DNA of 64,000 nt, taken from NCBI GenBank assembly GCA_027488935.1, contig JAIYAP010000009.1, positions 48,786-112,785 on the forward strand, written 5' to 3'. Of this stretch, positions 8,258 through 16,276 are shown one piece after another; within the stretch, counting starts at the first letter, position 1, and every line of letters starts with the position of its first letter. The notes beneath the pieces are model-generated. The model was not told where the DNA came from and did no database searches. It worked only from the letters and a program-made list of their open reading frames with translations. Made by a program: the position numbers and the translations under genes. The stretch comes from Saprospiraceae bacterium. Its GTDB lineage: Bacteria > Bacteroidota > Bacteroidia > Chitinophagales > Saprospiraceae.

Positions 8258-9127
8258 TTATTTGAATTTCAAGACAATTCCGGTCGTGATACGCATAATT
8301 TGGCTGGTATTCCGGCCATTTATGGTGTACGCCCCGCTCAGGTAAAAGCCCAGCTTTCCTGATTCGGAGTAATAGGCAGTGCCACCAATTTGGGTATAAC
8401 GAACGCCATAGGCTTGCGGCAAATCGATTACGTTAAACTTGTAATCGGATCCTCCTTTCGTATATTGATATTCTATCCATGCGTCTAAGTAATAGAAGCG
8501 GGCAGGAAGCCCTACTTTGAATAAAAAACTGCTGTAGTTTACTGGTTCAACAGGTTGATAGTCAGGGTTTTGCGTTCTAACTTTTGCAATGTCATCTTCT
8601 TTTAAACGATCCAATCGAAAGTTATAACCTCCAGTCAGGTTAAAAAACAGCCCCAAAGGGGTTTCCCACTGTATAATTAGTCGGGCAGGTACTGAAGTCG
8701 CTTTTTGGCCAATTGCGCCCGTTGCGGTGGGGGAGTAGTTGGCCAACGGAAAACTTGCACCTGTACCAAAAAGTACCCCTAATTTGCCTTCATTTTTAAG
8801 TTTTGCGTAAACGGGTCTGTATTTTATATACAGGCCTCCGTCCTGCAGTCCGCTTTGGTTCGCAGTAAAAACGGCTGCGGCAGTAGCCACCAGGTCCACT
8901 TTTTCAGTAAGTCCGTATTCTGCAAATAGGCTGAGCATGCTCCCTCGATAAGGTGCTTCAAATTTTTGCTGTTGGGCTCCCAAAAACGTTTTGGCCGATA
9001 AAAATGAAAAGGAAGGTGCTAAGTCCAGCGTCTTTGCTCCTTTTAAATAGCCATCTAAAGGGCCTTGTGCGGAGAGCAATGCAAGGTTGCAAAGCCCGAG
9101 CATGATTATGGAAATCCAGGTTTTCAT
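8258..9127 (-). CDS. Secreted beta-barrel-like protein, unknown function
   Basis: No named family recognised. Start taken at 9127 (MKTWISIIMLGL), which opens a clean signal peptide cleaved after LLSA; the longer frame to 9196 would run into the upstream regulator gene. The mature part is made of alternating strands rich in Tyr, Gly and Ala, with KYRPVYAKL and AYTINGRN segments and a final IVLKFK, consistent with a 10-14 stranded outer-membrane barrel. It is the third gene of a likely operon behind the PAS kinase and the receiver-CRP regulator, with four bases to the regulator stop, so it may be an output or sensory accessory of that system; this link is inference. Confidence 0.6.
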   Translation of the reverse strand: MKTWISIIMLGLCNLALLSAQGPLDGYLKGAKTLDLAPSFSFLSAKTFLGAQQQKFEAPYRGSMLSLFAEYGLTEKVDLVATAAAVFTANQSGLQDGGLYIKYRPVYAKLKNEGKLGVLFGTGASFPLANYSPTATGAIGQKATSVPARLIIQWETPLGLFFNLTGGYNFRLDRLKEDDIAKVRTQNPDYQPVEPVNYSSFLFKVGLPARFYYLDAWIEYQYTKGGSDYKFNVIDLPQAYGVRYTQIGGTAYYSESGKLGFYLSGAYTINGRNTSQIMRITTGIVLKFK

Positions 9128-9131
9128 CAGA

Positions 9132-10172
9132 TTAATTGGGCATGTTGCGCAATTTTTCGATTTGGGTAATAAAAATGACCCCTTCTTTAATTTCAATCAG
9201 GTTTTCATTTTTAAAATCAGTCAGGGTGCGTATCAACGTTTCCTTTGCGGTACCCGCCAATGCGGCGAGGTCTTCTCGGAGCAGGTGAATTTCGCGATTG
9301 CCCTGGTTATATAGATAAATCAGTGCCGTAGCAGCCCTGCGCCGCACCGAATTATAGGCAAGATCGAGCAATTGTTGTTCTCGTTCGGCCACGTGGCTCG
9401 CCAGCATTTTGAGAAAAGAGCTGGCTACATCGCGGTTGCCGGTAATGAGCGTTTGGAAATCGTCTTTTGGAATCAGTCGAATTACGGCATCGTCGAGCGA
9501 AGTGGCACTTTCGGGGTAATAATCATTTTTGAGCAGGGCCAGATAACCCAAGAAATCGCCAGATTTAGCAATTTTTACAATCAATTCGCGGCCATCTTCA
9601 CTGGTTTTGAAAATTTTGACCTGTCCACTTTCTACAAAATACAGCCAACGCGGCATTTCACCTTCTTTAAAAACAACATCTTTCTTTCGAAAATGGCGGC
9701 TTTCACGGTCGGTTGATAAGGTTTGCAGCATTTCATTAGCCCGTGCCTCATTAATAAAGGAGTCTAATGAACCGGAGGCCGCAACACTTGCCGCACGGAG
9801 ACGTTCGCTTTTGCGCAGGCGTGCTTCGATGGTTTGCATCAGTTGCTCGTCATCAAATGGCTTAACGATATAGTCATCAGCACCCAAAGACATGCCCCTT
9901 CTGAAATCTTCTTTTTCACTTTTGGCAGTCAAAAAAACGAAGGGAATATCGGCTGTTTTGTGGTTTCTGCCTAGGATATGCAATACGCCAAAGCCATCCA
10001 GTTCGGGCATCATTACGTCACAAAGAATTAAGTCTGGCAATTCCCGCAAGGCCTTATCTACGCCAATTTTGCCATTTTCTGCGGTGATCGTTTGGTAATT
10101 ACTCAATTCCAGGATTTCAGCCAAGTTCTCACGAACATCTGCATTGTCCTCAATAATGAGAATCTTTTTCAT
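9132..10172 (-). CDS. Response regulator receiver fused to CRP/FNR-type regulator
   Basis: A 346-residue transcription regulator in one chain: a receiver domain (1-120) with the acidic pair Glu8-Asp9, phospho-acceptor Asp52 in LILCDVMMPELDG, the Thr of FLTAKS and the Lys of YIVKPFDD; a linker; a cyclic-nucleotide-type effector domain (about 150-260) with VFKEGEMPRWLYFVESGQV; and a CRP winged helix (about 275-340) with LAALAGTAKETLIRTL. In rhizobia, FixJ and FixK are separate receiver and CRP-type proteins; here both roles sit in one protein. Start at 10172 chosen because MKKILIIED is the standard receiver opening; the extra 12 codons upstream add nothing conserved. The kinase gene lies 47 bases upstream on the same strand. 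No FNR-type N-terminal Cys cluster is present, so it does not itself bind an Fe-S centre of that kind. Confidence 0.88.
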   Translation of the reverse strand: MKKILIIEDNADVRENLAEILELSNYQTITAENGKIGVDKALRELPDLILCDVMMPELDGFGVLHILGRNHKTADIPFVFLTAKSEKEDFRRGMSLGADDYIVKPFDDEQLMQTIEARLRKSERLRAASVAASGSLDSFINEARANEMLQTLSTDRESRHFRKKDVVFKEGEMPRWLYFVESGQVKIFKTSEDGRELIVKIAKSGDFLGYLALLKNDYYPESATSLDDAVIRLIPKDDFQTLITGNRDVASSFLKMLASHVAEREQQLLDLAYNSVRRRAATALIYLYNQGNREIHLLREDLAALAGTAKETLIRTLTDFKNENLIEIKEGVIFITQIEKLRNMPN

Positions 10173-10219
10173 ACTACGAATACGCTGGTGTAACGGTTGA
10201 GGCGGCAAGATAGAAAGTA

Positions 10220-11479
10220 TTACAATGAAAATAGTAAGGTAAATGTAGTCCCTTTGCCTTCTGTGCTTTCAAAAGAAATTTCGCCTTGTAAAATCTCCAT
10301 ATAGCGTTTTACGATATTCATGCCAAGTCCGATACCCTGAATATTCGTAACATTGCTTGCACGGAAAAAGCGATCAAACAAATGAATTTGATCTGCTTGC
10401 GGAATACCCAGTCCGTGGTCAATGACCTGCAACAATAATTTAGTTGGGCTCACCTGAATGCTGCACAAAATGTCTTTTTCTGAATATTTAATTGCATTGG
10501 ATAACAGGTTATAAAGTACATTTTTAAGCAGGCGTGGATCCAAATAAACGATCCGGTTTTCGCCATTAAATTCCAGCCGAAGGTGTTGGCCGATTTTTGC
10601 CAATCCGCGAATTTCTTCCATGGTATCGGAGCAAAATTTATCAACATCAAACCACTCGGGGTTGTTGGCAACCCGCCCTTCTTCCAATTTGGTAAGCGAG
10701 AGGAAGTCATTGAGGATGCTGGTGAGATTATTTACGGTGGATCGAATTTTTTCGAGGTGAAAAAGTTGACGGTCTACATTATTGGATTCTGTATAACGTC
10801 GAACCAAGGCTGCCGAAGACTGAATCGTGGCCAGTGGTGTTCTGAATTCATGGCTGGCCATGCTTACAAAGCGTGATTTGAGTTCGCTAAGTTCTTTTTC
10901 GCGTTCCAATGCCTGCACGAGTTCTTCTTGTTTCTGGTGCAATGCATGTTGTGCGGCTTGCCGTTCGTGTACTTCGCGCTCCAGTTTTTTATTGGAAGCG
11001 AGCAAGCGGTTTACCACATCGGCGAGTTGTTCGGTTCGCTCGCTGACTTTAGCTTCCAGTGCTGTATTGAGCTGTTTTACCTCGCGTTCGGCATCTTTCA
11101 GTTGGCTGATGTCGTGGATAAATCCTGTAAAAACAATGTGGTTATTAAAGCGAAATTCACTGACGCTCAGCCAAAACGGGAAAGTCGTGCCATCTTTTTT
11201 CAGGCCTAAAACTTCCCTTCCGATGCCAATGATTTTATTGTTTCCCGTTTCGATATACTGGTTAATATATCCATTGTGGGCCTCACGATGCGGGCTTGGC
11301 ATCAATTTGGTAACGGGGGAGCCTACCATTTCATCTTTGTCAAAGCCAAATAATCGGCAAGCAGATGGGTTGACCGATTCAATTTGTCCCCTTTGATTGA
11401 TGATAATAATGCCGTCTACCGCAGTTCCATATACGGCTTCAAACCGAAGTTCAAGTTCTTCGCGTGAAATTGTATCCAT
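10220..11479 (-). CDS. PAS-domain histidine kinase resembling FixL
   Basis: Soluble sensor kinase of 419 residues with no membrane segment. One PAS domain (about 8-125), a coiled coil (about 126-200), the dimerisation/phosphoacceptor domain with SHEFRTPL (His210), and an ATPase domain with the N box NLLSNAIKYS, the DHGLGI box and GIGLGMNIV. The PAS domain follows FixL closely in its helix and FG loop: HNGYINQY contains His68 at the place of the FixL haem ligand and IIGIGREV contains Arg88, twenty residues on, at the place of the FixL oxygen-sensing Arg. The FixL Arg206 and His214 positions are Gln and Lys here. Haem binding is plausible, not shown. Start at 11479 (MDTISREEL) chosen since the 16 codons before it are unlike the family. 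It pairs with the receiver-CRP gene downstream. Confidence 0.88.
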   Translation of the reverse strand: MDTISREELELRFEAVYGTAVDGIIIINQRGQIESVNPSACRLFGFDKDEMVGSPVTKLMPSPHREAHNGYINQYIETGNNKIIGIGREVLGLKKDGTTFPFWLSVSEFRFNNHIVFTGFIHDISQLKDAEREVKQLNTALEAKVSERTEQLADVVNRLLASNKKLEREVHERQAAQHALHQKQEELVQALEREKELSELKSRFVSMASHEFRTPLATIQSSAALVRRYTESNNVDRQLFHLEKIRSTVNNLTSILNDFLSLTKLEEGRVANNPEWFDVDKFCSDTMEEIRGLAKIGQHLRLEFNGENRIVYLDPRLLKNVLYNLLSNAIKYSEKDILCSIQVSPTKLLLQVIDHGLGIPQADQIHLFDRFFRASNVTNIQGIGLGMNIVKRYMEILQGEISFESTEGKGTTFTLLFSL

Positions 11480-11510
11480 GCCCCAAAATACTGGATAATT
11501 TAGATATCCA

Positions 11511-11540
11511 ATCATAAGCAAAGTCATTTTGTGCTATGAT
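11511..11540. promoter_or_regulatory. Candidate operator between divergent kinase and CBS genes
   Basis: Inverted repeat ATCATAAGCA / TGCTATGAT (9 paired bases with one bulged A) separated by 11 bases, centred in the 133-base region between the divergent kinase and CBS genes. The ATCAT arms loosely resemble CRP/FNR half-sites, so the adjacent receiver-CRP protein could bind here. This is a suggestion from position and symmetry only. Confidence 0.3.
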
Positions 11541-11612
11541 CGAGGTCATTTTTACAAATTGTCTAAGCAGCCAATTTTGCATCATCTTAAATTTATAAAA
11601 CCTGTCACTACC

Positions 11613-12059
11613 ATGAATTTATTTGCACCAGTGTCCACCATCATGACCACCAAACTTTACACCGTTAGCACAGAAGACAATCTGGCCACTGTGAAAGAGA
11701 TTTTTGACCAGCACAACATCCACCATATCCCTGTTTTACATGTGCGACAGTTGGTTGGTATGGTTAGTAAGACTGATTTTGAGCACTTTACGGGAGGATT
11801 GAGCCATTTTCAAGATGATCAATTTGTGAATGAACACCGTTTGAAAAACATGAAAGCTTCCGAACTAATGGTGAAAAGGCTGGGTAAATTGGAGCCAGAC
11901 GATCGTATCAACGTCGCAATTGAAGTTTTTTGTAAAAACCTGTTTCATGCTTTGCCTGTTGTACAAGGCGACGAATTGGTTGGCATGGTTACGACTTTTG
12001 ATATTTTGAAAATGCTTCAGGCCGAAAAACCTGAGCATCCAGAAGAAGTTTACAAATAA
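11613..12059 (+). CDS. CBS-domain pair protein
   Basis: Stand-alone tandem CBS protein of about 148 residues; such proteins bind adenine nucleotides and act as energy or redox sensors. Two CBS units are visible: the first around APVSTIMTTKLYTVS and HHIPVLHVRQLVGMVSKTDF, the second around SELMVKRLGKLEPDDRI and HALPVVQGDELVGMVTTFDIL. Start at 11613 (MNLFAPVS) chosen because it opens the domain; earlier Met at 11529 falls in the promoter region. It is transcribed away from the PAS kinase and towards a universal-stress fusion 47 bases downstream, which also fits a stress or low-oxygen regulon. Confidence 0.82.
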   Translation: MNLFAPVSTIMTTKLYTVSTEDNLATVKEIFDQHNIHHIPVLHVRQLVGMVSKTDFEHFTGGLSHFQDDQFVNEHRLKNMKASELMVKRLGKLEPDDRINVAIEVFCKNLFHALPVVQGDELVGMVTTFDILKMLQAEKPEHPEEVYK

Positions 12060-12106
12060 CCGCTGCATCTGTTTTTCATGATCTCACTCGATTTAAAGCA
12101 AGAAGC

Positions 12107-13270
12107 ATGAGCATGAATATAAAAATATTGGGTATGGGCGATTTAAAGACGCGCGCATTGAGAGATAATCTTGATGCAGCCTTACGTTTATACCCGCTAA
12201 AAGGGAAAATCGAAGAAGTGTCGGAAGTGAATCGGATCGCCTTATCGGGTGTAACCGAAACCCCGGCCCTTTTATTTGATAATCAAATTATATCGGAGGG
12301 GAGTGTCCCAACGATTGAGGAGTTGACCAATTTATTGCGCAACCGTTTTTTGTACAAATCCAAACTTTATCGTTTGAGCAAAATACTGGTACCTGTTGAT
12401 TTCAGTACGAGCGCTGAAAATGCGCTTTGTTTTGCTTGGGAAATTGCGCGGCATTTTGATGCAACGCTGGATGTGGTGCATGCCATGGAAGGCGTATTTG
12501 AAGGAAATGCGCAAGCAACTTCTGGATTTTTGGAGCAACATGTCCAAACGACCCAACAAGCATTGCAGGCGTTTGTAACCGAGACTTTTAGGAAGTTTTT
12601 TCCGGAAGATTTGCCCATTACACCTGTTGCGGCCGGTCCGGGCGAGGTTTCCAGCCCAAACGCCCTATACCGGGTCAGGGCAAAAGTGGAGTTTGGTTTT
12701 CCAGAAATTATATTGGAAAATTTGACCCAGCGTTATGATTTGCTTGTGATGGGCACGAGTGGAAAAAGTAATTTGGCAACGCAAGTGTTGGGTTCGGTGA
12801 GTTTGGAACTTAGTCGGAGCGCCCATTGTCCGGTCATGCTTATTCCGCCCGGTGCGCAGTACAGTGGATTTCGAAATGTATTGTATGCCAGCAATTTTGA
12901 GAGTAACGATCCGGAAAAAGTGAAACAAGTGGTTGCCTTTGCTAAAAAATTTGATGCGCAATTGCATTTTGTTCACGTTGGAAAGGTACAAGAGCATGGG
13001 GAAAAACTCGAACGTGCACTGTTTGAAGTCAATTATAAATACAGTGATCCGGAAAAACCCTTTATTTTCCAAAAGATGGTAGGCGAGGATGTAACCGAAA
13101 AATTACATGAATATGCTTTTTACCACAAAACAGATTTGTTCGTTTTTGTAACGCCCAGGCGCGGATTTTGGCAAAATTTATTGCACAAAAGTCAAACGAA
13201 ACACATGGTATTGAACACGCATACCCCTGTTTTAGTGGTACATCAGTTCAATGACCTAATCAATAACTAA
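12107..13270 (+). CDS. Thioredoxin-fold domain fused to two universal stress domains
   Basis: A 387-residue fusion. Residues 1-80 match the small thioredoxin_3 (MTH895-like) fold: KILGMGDLKTRAL at the start and GVTETPALLFDNQIISEG with the cis-Pro loop. The usual CxxC is absent (GDLK at that place), so it cannot do dithiol exchange. Residues about 92-255 form a Usp domain opening with KILVPVDFS and ending with the intact ATP motif GTSGKSNLATQVLGS. Residues about 262-385 form a second Usp domain that lacks this motif. The gene follows the CBS gene and the two are probably one transcript; both are partners seen in stress and hypoxia regulons in other bacteria. A strong terminator follows it. Confidence 0.75.
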   Translation: MSMNIKILGMGDLKTRALRDNLDAALRLYPLKGKIEEVSEVNRIALSGVTETPALLFDNQIISEGSVPTIEELTNLLRNRFLYKSKLYRLSKILVPVDFSTSAENALCFAWEIARHFDATLDVVHAMEGVFEGNAQATSGFLEQHVQTTQQALQAFVTETFRKFFPEDLPITPVAAGPGEVSSPNALYRVRAKVEFGFPEIILENLTQRYDLLVMGTSGKSNLATQVLGSVSLELSRSAHCPVMLIPPGAQYSGFRNVLYASNFESNDPEKVKQVVAFAKKFDAQLHFVHVGKVQEHGEKLERALFEVNYKYSDPEKPFIFQKMVGEDVTEKLHEYAFYHKTDLFVFVTPRRGFWQNLLHKSQTKHMVLNTHTPVLVVHQFNDLINN

Positions 13271-13334
13271 CGGGTTTCGGAATGCTGTTGCCTCCAAAAC
13301 CCGTCAAGAATAATTTTTGCTGTGGCTAGTTGCT

Positions 13335-13373
13335 CCGGTGGTTTGTTGGAAAGATAAACCGCCGGATTTTTTT
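13335..13373 (+). terminator. Rho-independent terminator after the Usp fusion
   Basis: CCGGTGGTTT (13335-13344) pairs with AAACCGCCGG (13356-13365) with one wobble, followed by ATTTTTTT. It ends the CBS-Usp transcript and overlaps the last codons of the convergent odhB. A second stem (13270-13277 with 13297-13304) lies just upstream without a T tract. Confidence 0.85.
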
Positions 13374-14604
13374 ATAAATCCATCAACAGCGTGATCGGAT
13401 CTTCAATCAAGTTTTTCACTTTCACCAGGAAGGTTACCGAAGTTGAACCATCAATCACGCGGTGATCATAGCTCAGGGCGAGGTACATCATTGGGCGGAT
13501 TTTAATTTCTCCTTCTACTACAATTGGGCGGTCTTTGATGGCATGCATACCCAAAATAGCGCTTTGCGGCTCATTGATAATCGGGGTGCTCATTAGGCTG
13601 CCGAAAATACCACCATTGGTGATGGTGAAGGTTCCACCGCTCATTTCCTCCAGTGATAATTTGCCATCTTTTGCTTTTGTAGCCAGTTCTTTCAATTTGA
13701 ACTCGATATCGCTGAATTTCAGGCTTTCAATGTTGCGAATTGGGGGCACCACCAATCCGGTTGGTGTGCTGATTGCAAAACTGATATCGGCAAAATCGTG
13801 GAAAATGATATCGTCTCCATCCAAGGCGGCATTAACATCCGGCATTTCGAGCAGCACTTTAGCGCAAGCTTTGGCAAAAATGGACATAAAGCCCAGTTTG
13901 ATGCCGTATTTTTTTACAAAAGCCTCTTGATATTTTTCGCGTAGTTGCATCACTGCCGTCATGTCGACCTCATTGAAGGTGGTCAACATAGCCGTGTTGT
14001 TTTTAGCACTTACCAGGCGTTTGGCGATGGTGCGGCGCATGCGGGTAAGGCGTTCGCGGCGTTCGTTGCGCGAGAAAGCAGTGGTTGCAGCGGGTGCTGC
14101 AATGGGTGCAGCCTTCTCTACAGTAGGTGTTGGCGTAGGCGCGGATTTGTTTTCTACGGCTTTTTGTGCGTCTTCTTTCGTGATGCGTCCATCTCTTCCG
14201 GAGCCTTTTACTTGGTCGCCGCTTACCTGGCCTTCTTCCAAAATTTTAGCAGCGGCAGGAGACGGAAAACCGGTTGCATAATTTGCGCTGGTATTGGTTG
14301 TTTCTGGTGTTGGCGTTGCAACTGCGGGCGCGGTTGCAGCAGGCGTCGCCGCGGTGCTTCCGGCTGCATCTGTATCGATTTTGGCAAAAAGCGCCCCTAC
14401 TGCAAGGTCTTCACCTTCTTTGGCAACCCAAGTTAATTTGCCAGCCGAATCGGCGGACAATTCCTGGTTGGCTTTTTCTGTTTCAATTTCACAAAGCGGT
14501 TCATCCATGGACACGGTTGCCCCGTCGGGTTTGAGCCACTTGGAGAAAGTTACACTTGATATGGATTCTCCCAAGTTTGGGATTTTTAATTCAATGACCG
14601 GCAT
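13372..14604 (-). CDS. odhB: 2-oxoglutarate dehydrogenase E2, dihydrolipoyl succinyltransferase
   Basis: E2 core of the 2-oxoglutarate dehydrogenase complex, transferring the succinyl group to CoA in the TCA cycle. Domains: N-terminal lipoyl domain with the lipoylated Lys44 in EIETEKAN; an Ala/Pro/Thr-rich linker; the E3-binding domain around [15 protein letters not shown]; and the catalytic acyltransferase domain with [12 protein letters not shown] and the active His381 and Asp385 in SYDHRVIDG. Single lipoyl domain and 410 residues fit SucB rather than a pyruvate E2. The E1 gene is not adjacent, a common arrangement in Bacteroidota. It sits downstream of a MarR-type gene on the same strand, with a -7 box and a palindrome in between. 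Confidence 0.92.
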   Translation of the reverse strand: MPVIELKIPNLGESISSVTFSKWLKPDGATVSMDEPLCEIETEKANQELSADSAGKLTWVAKEGEDLAVGALFAKIDTDAAGSTAATPAATAPAVATPTPETTNTSANYATGFPSPAAAKILEEGQVSGDQVKGSGRDGRITKEDAQKAVENKSAPTPTPTVEKAAPIAAPAATTAFSRNERRERLTRMRRTIAKRLVSAKNNTAMLTTFNEVDMTAVMQLREKYQEAFVKKYGIKLGFMSIFAKACAKVLLEMPDVNAALDGDDIIFHDFADISFAISTPTGLVVPPIRNIESLKFSDIEFKLKELATKAKDGKLSLEEMSGGTFTITNGGIFGSLMSTPIINEPQSAILGMHAIKDRPIVVEGEIKIRPMMYLALSYDHRVIDGSTSVTFLVKVKNLIEDPITLLMDL

Positions 14605-14664
14605 TTTCCAGTAAGGTGTAAAGCGTTATAAAATAAAAAAAGATACCTGACACAGCAGGCAACG

Positions 14665-14672
14665 CAAAAGTA
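14665..14672 (-). promoter_or_regulatory. -7 box of the odhB promoter
   Basis: Minus-strand TACTTTTG, an exact TAnnTTTG match, 61 bases before the odhB start. The -33 region falls at the edge of the AT palindrome at 14694-14711, so a protein bound there could block or aid transcription. Confidence 0.55.
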
Positions 14673-14693
14673 GACTTTTCGGCGAAAAAAAAG

Positions 14694-14711
14694 TATATAG
14701 AAAACTATATA
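14694..14711. promoter_or_regulatory. Perfect palindrome, candidate MarR operator
   Basis: TATATAG - AAAA - CTATATA, a perfect 7-base inverted repeat with a 4-base spacer. It lies one base after the marR stop and just upstream of the odhB -7 box. AT-rich 16-18 base palindromes are the typical binding sites of MarR proteins, and the neighbouring gene encodes one. Confidence 0.5.
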
Positions 14712-14712
14712 T

Positions 14713-15162
14713 TTAGTCGCGTAGTTGCTCCAACAGGTTATTTAACAAGTTTGCCTGGTCATTGTTTAAGGCGCTTTGGTAGGGCGAGTTATTGGCCCAA
14801 ACCTGGTCAATTTCAAGCATTAGGGCTTGTCCGGAGGCCGTTAGCAGGATTGAACGGGCGCGGCCGTCTTTTTCGGAAGGCAATCGGGAGACCAGTTTTT
14901 TAGTGATTAATTTATCAATAATTCTGGTGGTGTTGGAGTTTCGGTCGGGCATTTTGAGGGTAATTTCCTTCACCATGATACTTTCTGGAAATTTTCCCAA
15001 CACAATGCGTAGCACATTGAATTGTTCAAAAGTAATCCCGAACGGTTTTAGTCGGCTATTAATTCGGTTTCGAATCCATCCGGCACAAAAAATAATGTGG
15101 AGTTGCGCTTTCTGAATTTCATTTAAAAAACTCGAAGTTTTCAATTCGTCTTCGATTCGCAT
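14713..15162 (-). CDS. MarR family transcriptional regulator
   Basis: Dimeric winged-helix regulator of 149 residues. The winged helix runs from GITFEQFNVLRIVLG through MVKEITLKM and NSNTTRIIDKLITKKLVSR (recognition helix) to the wing SEKDGRARSILLTASG, which is the conserved DxRxxxxxLT signature. No Cys suited to a redox switch stands out near the N-terminus except one in IIFCAGW. The gene precedes odhB on the same strand and a perfect AT palindrome lies between them, suggesting it could control that TCA-cycle gene or its own transcript; the ligand is unknown. Confidence 0.88.
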   Translation of the reverse strand: MRIEDELKTSSFLNEIQKAQLHIIFCAGWIRNRINSRLKPFGITFEQFNVLRIVLGKFPESIMVKEITLKMPDRNSNTTRIIDKLITKKLVSRLPSEKDGRARSILLTASGQALMLEIDQVWANNSPYQSALNNDQANLLNNLLEQLRD

Positions 15163-15296
15163 GGGTGTGTAAGTCGGTTGTTGTTGGATAATTCGTTGCT
15201 TTCGGATTACAAATCAAGCGCGTCGAATTAAGCGGGATTATTGGAAAAACAGGCTCCAAGATTAAAAACGCCGTGGTTAAGCGCGTAACAAGTCTT

Positions 15297-16220
15297 TTAT
15301 TTTTGGTAGTTAAATTTCAACATAAGCCCTTCTTTTTTCTTGCCTTCGCTACTCAGGTACAAATTACCTGTTTCGTCAAATGCAATTCCTTCGGGCTGTG
15401 GCAGCAGGTTTTTATCGAGGCGGGCCGCAAAGCGAATCGTACCATCCGTGGCATTCAGCACGACCATTCTTTTTAAAGCTGTTGAGATGAGGTAAATATC
15501 TTTGGTTTTTGGATGCACCGCGATGCCAGAGGGGCTAAAAAAGTGTTGCTTTTCCTCCAGGTTGTAAGGAACCAATTCATTTACCTGCTTAGGATCGATA
15601 TGATAAACGGGGGTTTTGCTTAATTGCTTGGTTTTCAAGCTAAATCCCCAAACAAGTCGGATGGTATCCTGTGCTGGGTCGCCTTTTGCAGCGAGGAGCA
15701 GTTCATTTTTTCGGGTATCAAAACCAAGCCCTTCAAGGTCGTCTTCCTTTTTTAGGGGCGTTTCGAATATTTCGACAGTCATTGTACTTGGATTGCGCCA
15801 GCCATTAATTTCGAACAGTTTTCCATCGCTTTTAACGGCAAAAATTGTTTTGCCGACCATTTCAATGCCTTCGAAATCGCCTTTATCGCGAAACAAAACC
15901 CGTTTTTTTACTTTTCCTCCCGTATTTCCTTCAATAAACAGGGCTTCGCCGCGTTCATCCGAAATTGCGCAAAAACGTCCGATAGTATCTGTAGCACTTA
16001 GACCTGATATTTCACGCAATTCTTCACTTACGAGATTTATAATCAAAGATGGGTTTTCCAGGTCGTATGGAATTGCAAGTGCGCTGCCTGGCTTAGGCCC
16101 GGATTTGCTGGCATCTTGCAATTTGCAATCGGCATGTTGCAGTAAAAGCAGGCACAAGGCCCAGGCAGGAAAGAATCGTTTTTGCGTATTGTGCACAGTG
16201 GGTATCATTATAATGGGCAA
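15297..16220 (-). CDS. SdiA-regulated/YjiK-like beta-propeller protein
   Basis: Secreted or membrane-anchored beta-propeller resembling the SdiA-regulated (YjiK) family. After a short hydrophobic N-terminus (FFPAWALCLLLLQ) the protein shows repeated blades: EISGLSATDTIG, GDFEGIEMVGKTIFAV, DDLEGLGFDTRKNELLLA, FSPSGIAVHPKTKDIYLIS and LPQPEGIAFDETGNLYLSSEG. This repeated E/P-G-[IL]-x-[FV] pattern with acidic residues is typical of the family. The role is unknown; some relatives bind Ca or act on phosphate esters. The start at 16220 is not firm; a Met four codons later is also possible. Confidence 0.7.
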   Translation of the reverse strand: MPIIMIPTVHNTQKRFFPAWALCLLLLQHADCKLQDASKSGPKPGSALAIPYDLENPSLIINLVSEELREISGLSATDTIGRFCAISDERGEALFIEGNTGGKVKKRVLFRDKGDFEGIEMVGKTIFAVKSDGKLFEINGWRNPSTMTVEIFETPLKKEDDLEGLGFDTRKNELLLAAKGDPAQDTIRLVWGFSLKTKQLSKTPVYHIDPKQVNELVPYNLEEKQHFFSPSGIAVHPKTKDIYLISTALKRMVVLNATDGTIRFAARLDKNLLPQPEGIAFDETGNLYLSSEGKKKEGLMLKFNYQK

Positions 16221-16276
16221 GTATGATTAATATGCCCCATGCAAAGAACGCATGTTTAAATGGTTTAGCCTACCGA

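Noticed and set aside
10827..11396. 189-residue plus-strand frame opposite the PAS kinase
   Set aside because: Ser- and Leu-rich shadow of the kinase with no start context or family; the kinase motifs on the other strand are complete.
13270..13304. Hairpin ACGGGTTT/AAACCCGT as the terminator of the Usp gene
   Set aside because: Lacks a T tract; the second hairpin at 13335-13373 is the better terminator.
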